Source: DTLC01 sp964555645 (lineage in GTDB: Bacteria > Verrucomicrobiota > Verrucomicrobiia > Limisphaerales > DTLC01). From it: DNA of 48,049 nucleotides. The notes beneath the pieces are model-generated. The model saw nothing but the letters and a program-made list of their open reading frames with translations. It ran no database searches and was not told where the DNA came from. The stretch is taken from NCBI GenBank assembly GCA_964555645.1, contig CAZKTA010000022.1, forward strand, positions 1 to 48,049, in the 5' to 3' direction. Position numbers and translations under genes: made by a program. Shown piece after piece: positions 42,391-48,049 of the stretch; positions within the stretch are counted from its first letter, which is position 1; every line of letters starts with the position of its first letter.

Positions 42391-44817
42391 TGACATGAGC
42401 CTTTGGCACTGGTCAGGCGCGTGTTCGAGCGCGAACCCATGGATTGCAGCCCATACCTGGCCAAGTGCAATTCCACCGTCGTTGGGGGGCACACGCTGAT
42501 GCCAATACGGCTTGAATCCATCGGCCTCGAGCAACTGAATTGTCCGTTCTGTAAGGTACCGATTCTGAAAACAACCGCCGCTTAACACCACACGGTGTTG
42601 ACCTGCGCGATGTGCCAGGGCCACAATCGCTTCAGCTAGGCCGTTGTGGAATTTGGCGGAAATGTCTGCCACAGCAACGCCATGCTCGACGTCGGCCAAA
42701 ATTGCCTCGATCATTGGCCCCCAGTCCAACATGAACTGGACTGCGGCCTCTGCGCCTGCGCAGGGCCTGAATCCACGCACTGACCTGATTTGGACCCTGT
42801 AACTTGCAGTTGTACACGCATCAGCAATTGCAAATTCCAGTGCCATTGCGGCTTGCCCTTCGAATCTGTTGATGTGGCACACCCCCGTAAGGGCCGCTAC
42901 AGCGTCAAACAGCCTGCCAGCACTGCTGCAAACAGGCGAATTCAGGCGTCGCCTTAACATGGAGCTAAGCAACTCAAGTTCGGCTGGTTTAAATGCGTGC
43001 GCAATTATCTGCTTGAGTTGCATCCATTTTTGTTCGTTCTGGCCGGCTAGCTCGAATAACAACCCGAGCGCAGCACGGCGGGGTTCGGCGACTGCTTTGT
43101 CGCCCCCAGGCAGCCTAAACTGGCGCAGATGCGCAATCCGCCGCACCGAATTCGGCGTCACTACGAAAAATTCACCGCCCCACACAGTTCCGTTCAAGCC
43201 GTAACCTGTGCCGTCCCATGAAACGCCGAGCACAGGTGGGTCAAGCTCATTTTCCGCCATGCATGCCAGCACATGCGCAATGTGATGTTGGACGGATGCG
43301 ATGCGCGGGCCGGGTGGTGTTGTGGGTAGCGTGTCGGCTCTAGGTTCAGACGCGCTTCGGTACATCTGAAACGCAAATTTAGTGGACTCATAGTCTGGGT
43401 GCATGTCAACTGCGACTACACGCGGTGTGCGCTCGTAAAGTTTCTGCAGGTCCACTGTCACGCGTCTGAAAGCTGCGTGTGCCTGTTCGGTGTCCAGGTC
43501 GCCTATGTGCTGGCTAACGAAAACATGTTGTCCAAAGCCAAGCGCAACCGTGTTTTTCAAGTGTGCACCCATGCCAAGCACAACTTCCGAATCTGCGTTT
43601 GTAGGCGCGGATTTTATGTGAATGGGCAACGGTGCGTACCCGCGTGCACGCCGTAGCATAAGTTCACGGCCGTGCACAATCCGGACAATCGAATCGTCAA
43701 CATGCCTGACAATAGGGCGGTTGTGCACAAGGAACATGTCTGCAATCAGACCCAGTCGTTTCAGTGCATCCTGTTCAGCTGTGCAGATTGGTTCGTCACT
43801 CAGGTTGCCGCTGGTTGCAACAACGGGAAAATCCAACTCGGCCATGAGCAAGTGATGCAAGGGTGTGTACGGGAGCATGACGCCAAGGTTCGGATTTGCA
43901 GGTGCAACCGAATTTGCAATCTCGATCTCAGGCGCCGTTTTTCGCCGAGCCAGAACAATCGGCGCTTCTGGGCTACACAGTAGCCGTTCTTCAGCAGCCG
44001 AGAGTTCGCAAACAGCTCGCACAGCCCCAACTGAAGGCAACATCAATGCAAACGGTTTTTCTTCACGGCGCTTGCGTTCGCGTAGCTTGCGCACAGCGGC
44101 ATCGTTCCGTGCGTCTACCACAAGATGAAACCCGCCAAGCCCTTTGACAGCCACGATTTGACCGGCTCGGATTGCTTCTGCGGCGGCAAGCAAAGCCTCG
44201 TAGTGAGTGGCAAGTACTGCGCCTGTGCGGTCCCATAATTCGGTGTGCGGACCGCATTCAGGACATGCATTTGGTTGTGCATGAAATCGTCTGTCTAACG
44301 GGTTATCGTACTCGGCTTGGCAAGCAGCGCACATCCGGAACATTTTCATTGACGTGTTCGGCCGGTCGTACGGCAACGCTTCGATAATGCTGAACCGCGG
44401 GCCGCAGTTTGTGCAATTGGTGAACGGGTAACGGTACCTCCGGTTCATGGGATCGAAAATCTCGCGTACGCAATCTCGGCAGGTCGCTATGTCGGGTAAC
44501 ACAAGCGCAGTTTTCATGCCTGCGGCGCTGCTTTCGCGAATATCAAACGAATTGTAACCAACTGCATCAAGCCAGGTCATTTCGAGGCTTTGGATGTAGC
44601 TGCGTGGTGGTTTATCGCTTTCGAGTCGGGCAACAAATTTCTCAAGCGCATCCTTTTGCCCTTCCAACTCGATCCACACACCCTGAACTGAGTTACTGAC
44701 CCAACCTGTTACCCCCAGCTCGGTCGCTAACCGATATACAAACGGCCTGAACCCGACACCTTGTACAGCGCCGCGCACAACTACCCTTAGACGAACTGCT
44801 TGAAAAGCCGTTTCCAT
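42385..44817 (-). CDS. hypF: Carbamoyltransferase HypF
   Basis: An 810-residue maturation factor that makes the cyanide ligands of [NiFe]-hydrogenase from carbamoyl phosphate. Domains in order: acylphosphatase (about residues 8-95, VRGAVQGVGFRPFVYRLATE); two C4 zinc fingers (about 108-185: CRDC, CTNC, CAAC, CPEC); YrdC-like (about 200-385, IVAVKGLGGFHLVVDARNDA); and a Kae1-like carbamoyltransferase (about 410-800, VQHHIAHVLACMAE, GVSWDGTGYG, VVLSGGCFQNRYL). All are complete. The hydrogenase protease gene lies just upstream (3 bp), but no hydrogenase structural genes or other hyp genes are present. Confidence 0.96.
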   Translation of the reverse strand: METAFQAVRLRVVVRGAVQGVGFRPFVYRLATELGVTGWVSNSVQGVWIELEGQKDALEKFVARLESDKPPRSYIQSLEMTWLDAVGYNSFDIRESSAAGMKTALVLPDIATCRDCVREIFDPMNRRYRYPFTNCTNCGPRFSIIEALPYDRPNTSMKMFRMCAACQAEYDNPLDRRFHAQPNACPECGPHTELWDRTGAVLATHYEALLAAAEAIRAGQIVAVKGLGGFHLVVDARNDAAVRKLRERKRREEKPFALMLPSVGAVRAVCELSAAEERLLCSPEAPIVLARRKTAPEIEIANSVAPANPNLGVMLPYTPLHHLLMAELDFPVVATSGNLSDEPICTAEQDALKRLGLIADMFLVHNRPIVRHVDDSIVRIVHGRELMLRRARGYAPLPIHIKSAPTNADSEVVLGMGAHLKNTVALGFGQHVFVSQHIGDLDTEQAHAAFRRVTVDLQKLYERTPRVVAVDMHPDYESTKFAFQMYRSASEPRADTLPTTPPGPRIASVQHHIAHVLACMAENELDPPVLGVSWDGTGYGLNGTVWGGEFFVVTPNSVRRIAHLRQFRLPGGDKAVAEPRRAALGLLFELAGQNEQKWMQLKQIIAHAFKPAELELLSSMLRRRLNSPVCSSAGRLFDAVAALTGVCHINRFEGQAAMALEFAIADACTTASYRVQIRSVRGFRPCAGAEAAVQFMLDWGPMIEAILADVEHGVAVADISAKFHNGLAEAIVALAHRAGQHRVVLSGGCFQNRYLTERTIQLLEADGFKPYWHQRVPPNDGGIALGQVWAAIHGFALEHAPDQCQRLMSK

Positions 44818-44820
44818 TCC

Positions 44821-45372
44821 TCAAATGCCTGGCTGGGGTGGCTCCGGCGCTTGTCCCGATTTCTGCACTGCATGTTGAGGATGCAGATTAGCTGCCGTCG
44901 CCAGATCCAGTACACCAGCCGTCACGCGTTCGACTATTGCCGGTAATGCACGTTGCAAATCAGCTGTCAATCGTGTGTCAACTGTAAACAGGTCAGCTAC
45001 TTCAATCCCATATATTGTCACACGCTGTGGCATCGCAAGACCAATGGCTTGGCCTAACGCCAACATTTCGCTCACACCAACCAGATGCGGTGAAACAAGA
45101 CGCGCAGGTTTAAAATCTGCCGGATCGAAAACATGCACTGTGCCAGGCTGGGCCGTGCCGGTTTGCACAGCATCAACTATCACAAGTTCGTCAAATCCGG
45201 TTACATAGTCCAACAACGCAAGTCCCATCTCGGTTGATTCACGCACCTCGACACATAAACCTTCGGGTAAACGTTGGCGAACCTGCCGGACCACATGCAG
45301 GCCAACTGCGTCGTCACGCATGATGTCGTTACCCAACCCCAAAACCAAAATCTTTTTCGTTGCCGTATTCAC
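44821..45372 (-). CDS. Hydrogenase maturation protease (HycI/HyaD/HoxW type)
   Basis: A 183-residue endopeptidase that trims the C-terminus of the [NiFe]-hydrogenase large subunit. Metal-sensing residues are visible in VLGLGNDIMRDDAVGLHVV (Asp pair), ELVIVDAVQTG (Asp) and LVSPHLVGVSEML (His). The GTG at 45372 gives the normal start near the first strand; a longer frame begins at 45504. It lies 3 bp upstream of hypF in the same operon. The client hydrogenase is not encoded in this window. Confidence 0.9.
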   Translation of the reverse strand: MNTATKKILVLGLGNDIMRDDAVGLHVVRQVRQRLPEGLCVEVRESTEMGLALLDYVTGFDELVIVDAVQTGTAQPGTVHVFDPADFKPARLVSPHLVGVSEMLALGQAIGLAMPQRVTIYGIEVADLFTVDTRLTADLQRALPAIVERVTAGVLDLATAANLHPQHAVQKSGQAPEPPQPGI

Positions 45373-46017
45373 AAGGCCGTTTCTCGGGCATTTCAAAACC
45401 ACACAAAAATGCGCGTAATGTTTCCCTGCGTCAAATTGGTTCCGGAACGGTTCATCAGCAAAACCACTTTCCGCTGCTGCGTAAGTCGGTGATGGCTTGG
45501 ACAAATACTTGTGTCTGAGGAATGTTCATTCCACACAACCATTCACGGAACTTGCACATTGTCTGGATGCCGCTGTGCCTGCACGGGCACACGCGGCGAG
45601 GTGTTTCTACCAAAAACGTGCACATGGTAGGCATGCATGGCCTTGTGGGTGCAAAAACAGTTTTGTCCTGGCGACCTACCATCCACGCTTTACCTCCTGA
45701 AATGCAGACGTTTGAACAGCACTTTTGATGGACAGTGCTTATATGCGGGCATAGGCCGGAGACACAAGTTTGACTTTTGTGGACTGCAACGCAAGCGGTA
45801 CCTGCTTTTTCACAAATTAAAACCCGCATAAGTTCTGGTTGCTCACTCCCAACTGAATGACCCGCTTATCCGGAACGCATTCAGACCTGACAACACACAA
45901 CTCGACACGGATTTGCCGGATGTGTACTCGGTTTGTGCCGGATTTATTTTGATTCAGCATTAGCCGCTGTGTATTTTAGTGCCATCGGAAAAAATAGCCG
46001 CCCACTAATGCACCAGG
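45373..46017. other. Divergent spacer without recognisable gene
   Basis: About 645 bp between the protease gene and the plus-strand serine protease gene. A Cys-rich minus-strand frame (45829-45455) has no family resemblance and is taken as chance. Repeats of TGCCGGAT near 45913 and 45938 are the only structure noticed. Promoters in both directions should lie here. Confidence 0.35.
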
Positions 46018-47295
46018 ATGAAAACCGCCGGCACAGCCTTGGCTTTGATTTGCACCGCTGCACTCATGGGTTTGAAAGCATGCAAAACCCAGCCAGATTC
46101 AGCAGTGCCACCACTTACACAACCAACAGACGTTACCGCGCACGCATCAACTGCTGTAGCAGCTGCTGCAACAAACCAACCCAAGCAAAGCACCAGCCAG
46201 CTCGTAGCAACAGCCGAAACCAACACAACCCGCGGCCCCAAGCCATTTGACCTGGTCAACTTGCCGGATGGCACATGGCAGTTCAGACCGGGGTCGTTGG
46301 CGTTCACCACATGGACCAATGTGTTGAGCAAGACAAATCTCACAGAGAAAAGCATCAGTTCACAACGGATCATCTGGGACCCGACCAAACGCAGATGGGT
46401 TCACAACACAAATTTTTACCTGGCCAGTTTTCATGGTTGGTCAGCGTATTCAATCTGGAACGATGCAGGCACAAACCTGTACCCGGCAATGACCGACCAC
46501 AGTTACGGCGGCGGCACAACTTACCAGGGTGCCGGAATTGCGGTTTCGCCCGAGCACATCTTAAGCGCAGGCCACATGGGGTTCAGATCAAACTGGTGGG
46601 TGGTGTTCCTCGACACAAATAACGTACCTGTCTTCAGACGCATCGCAGATTATTTCAATGGGAACCGGACAAATTTCCCATACGTATTTGACCCGCCGAA
46701 CGGTACATCCAATATGTGGGCTGCTGCACCCAGATACGACTACTACGTGGCGCTTCTGGACGCGCCCTTGCCGCCATCGGTCGAAGTCATCAAAATCATG
46801 CCGTCTAATTGGTGGACTAAATTCGACGCGTTCTTTTACTCCAGCAACAGGGAGGTCCGGTTACCTATTATTGTTTTCAACTGTCAACACAGACAACCCT
46901 GGGTAAACGATCTTCTTAGCCTCGGCATGCACCCGCCCAAACCGGCCACAACAAACGTATATGGCGAGTCAGCTACACAACTCGACTCCTTAAACCACAT
47001 ACTCAAAGGATGGGGCTGCGGTAGAGTCATGGGCGGGGATAGCGGCTCACCGTTCTTCATGCTGCTCGGCGACGAATGTTGTCTTATGGGCTGTATCGGT
47101 TCGTCACTTGTCTTCGCTAACCTTTGGGACCTGCCCGCAAACGACGTGCTCTGGTCAAACATGGTCAAATGCGTCAATGCCACTATGCGCGAACTATCAG
47201 CACGAAATGGCCGCACCAACTTTTACACTCTCCAAATCAAAGACCTCTCCGTTTATCCCACCTACCGTAAATCGGTCATGTTCGGGCAGGACTGA
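46018..47295 (+). CDS. Lipoprotein with a trypsin-like serine protease fold
   Basis: A 425-residue protein with a lipoprotein-like signal (lipidated Cys22 after LMGLKAC), a Thr/Ala-rich linker to about residue 70, and a protease domain. Catalytic candidates are His186 in VSPEHILSAGHMGF, Asp241 in RYDYYVALLDAP and Ser342 in GGDSGSPFF, in the order and spacing of chymotrypsin-like (S1) enzymes. The His context SAGH differs from the usual TAAHC. It would act at the cell surface or periplasm. No recognisable neighbour helps identify its target. The family is not one I can name. Confidence 0.75.
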   Translation: MKTAGTALALICTAALMGLKACKTQPDSAVPPLTQPTDVTAHASTAVAAAATNQPKQSTSQLVATAETNTTRGPKPFDLVNLPDGTWQFRPGSLAFTTWTNVLSKTNLTEKSISSQRIIWDPTKRRWVHNTNFYLASFHGWSAYSIWNDAGTNLYPAMTDHSYGGGTTYQGAGIAVSPEHILSAGHMGFRSNWWVVFLDTNNVPVFRRIADYFNGNRTNFPYVFDPPNGTSNMWAAAPRYDYYVALLDAPLPPSVEVIKIMPSNWWTKFDAFFYSSNREVRLPIIVFNCQHRQPWVNDLLSLGMHPPKPATTNVYGESATQLDSLNHILKGWGCGRVMGGDSGSPFFMLLGDECCLMGCIGSSLVFANLWDLPANDVLWSNMVKCVNATMRELSARNGRTNFYTLQIKDLSVYPTYRKSVMFGQD

Positions 47296-48049
47296 AACAA
47301 TTTTTTGGATTTCGAATTGCAAACCGCGCTGTATGCACGCTTCCGTCTTGCGCTTGTGAACTCGTAGCGCTGCGGCCATACCACAGTAACAACCCCTAAG
47401 CTGAGCATCGGCAAGTGCACAACGTTACCCCGCAACACAGCCGGACTTTACGTTCGGCTGTTGCCGGGCGAAAAGCTTCACCAGCCCGTAAGGTGTAGGT
47501 GCCCAATAACCCCACACATAGTTCAAGTGGCTTCAGCGCAGACAGCACTTCGATCACGATGAGCCCCACTGAAAGCCTGAGTACTCGCACCTGGACGTTT
47601 ACTGCTTCAAGCACACACCTTGCATACGACACTGCAAATCGGATTTTACTGCTCCACAAGTAGAACCTACCCCACGACATGCCCTGCGCGATTCTACAAC
47701 TGCGCACCGCATAGCTCAGGCTGGGCTTCGACACCGGCGACACAGCCCGCCCGGAAGTGTCACAGAAATCTTTACCATCGTGACGGTCTTCTAGCATGGT
47801 CAGTTAAAGTGACTTATCCACATGCACGGGTGCATGCCCCCGACTTTTCCTTGCAGATAGACGCGTATCTTGCAAAACCTCTCGCACTCGGTTCAACACA
47901 CACAGGCTAGTAGCCCGTACACAATAACAACTGAGCACTGTCCCCTACCCTACACCGAACCGGCCAGGTCTCCAATGTCCCGCGCTTGCGGGACGTTTAG
48001 TTCAGTCTGCCCCCTGAATGGCCGTTTGAAAGTATTTTTTCGGGTCGTG
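47296..48049. other. Right-end spacer
   Basis: About 750 bp to the window end without a convincing gene. A hairpin GTCCCGC-GCTT-GCGGGAC lies at 47977-47994, followed by GTTTAG, which could be a weak terminator for a plus-strand gene. Short frames on both strands lack family resemblance. Confidence 0.4.

Noticed and set aside
45455..45829. Cys-rich 124-residue minus-strand frame
   Set aside because: It overlaps the protease gene's upstream part, has no recognisable family, and its cysteines do not form a metal-site pattern.
1..48049. tRNA, rRNA, CRISPR arrays, insertion sequences, prophage
   Set aside because: Looked for T-loop sequences, regular spaced repeats, transposase motifs and terminal inverted repeats; none convincing were found by eye.

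Overview
The window looks like a bacterial chromosome segment, most likely from the Verrucomicrobiota (Limisphaerales/Pedosphaera-like). This is an inference from the gene set: a Tat-exported Gfo/Idh/MocA oxidoreductase, an ECF sigma factor followed by a small protein ending in WWKKLFG, a dimeric-type dUTPase, and a Ycf46-like AAA+ / DUF1257 / DUF2997 / TPR / PilT neighbourhood. I saw no rRNA, tRNA, CRISPR array, insertion sequence or prophage. Many spacers exceed 300 bp, and several hold decayed or interrupted genes, so this stretch appears to be losing genes.

Layout. 1-2654 is a decayed defence/restriction block: the C-terminus of a DUF499-type ATPase, the 3' remnant of a large DEAD/DEAH helicase, and an HsdR with a large internal deletion. 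It reads as GC-richer than the rest. 2986-4333 holds a small membrane-protein gene broken by an in-frame TAG and an aldo/keto reductase. 4961-7061 (minus) is a Ton/Tol-like operon (ExbB, ExbD, TonB-like, membrane zinc ribbon). 7262-9634 carries dUTPase, hypoxanthine phosphoribosyltransferase and class II fructose-bisphosphate aldolase. 10698-14679 carries a MEMO1-AMMECR1 fusion with an export signal and a multi-membrane spermidine-synthase-like protein. 15066-21347 (minus) is a methionine/SAM cluster: metK, ahcY, metY, metX, then tatD. A divergent ArsR-methyltransferase fusion (21441-22370) resembles the SAH-responsive regulator SahR. The radical-SAM partner of the MEMO1-AMMECR1 protein follows at 22434-23750 and has a Tat-like signal. 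24224-25051 holds broken genes, including a DUF6714-like gene with an in-frame TGA.

25728-28273 is an Mla-type lipid ABC transporter (permease, ATPase, MCE protein). It is followed by a PIN-TRAM membrane protein, a DUF2007 protein, a GlcD-like flavoprotein, thymidine phosphorylase and, on the minus strand, a Gfo/Idh/MocA protein. 34421-37954 is a tight operon: ECF sigma factor, 77-aa protein, PflA-like radical SAM protein, 79-aa protein and Ycf46-like AAA+ ATPase. 38497-41950 continues with a DUF1257-like protein, DUF2997, an S26-peptidase-like membrane protein (frameshifted here), a TPR protein and a PilT-like ATPase. 42385-45372 (minus) encodes HypF and a hydrogenase maturation protease. 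46018-47295 encodes a lipoprotein with a chymotrypsin-type catalytic triad.

How genes work together. The methionine cluster makes methionine from homoserine (MetX, MetY), activates it (MetK) and recycles SAH (AhcY); the divergent regulator and a palindrome overlapping both promoters suggest SAM/SAH feedback. The two AmmeMemoRadiSam pieces both carry export signals and may act together outside the cytoplasm. The best candidate for an undescribed system is the Ycf46-like / DUF1257 / DUF2997 / S26-like / TPR / PilT region with its upstream ECF sigma and radical SAM genes.
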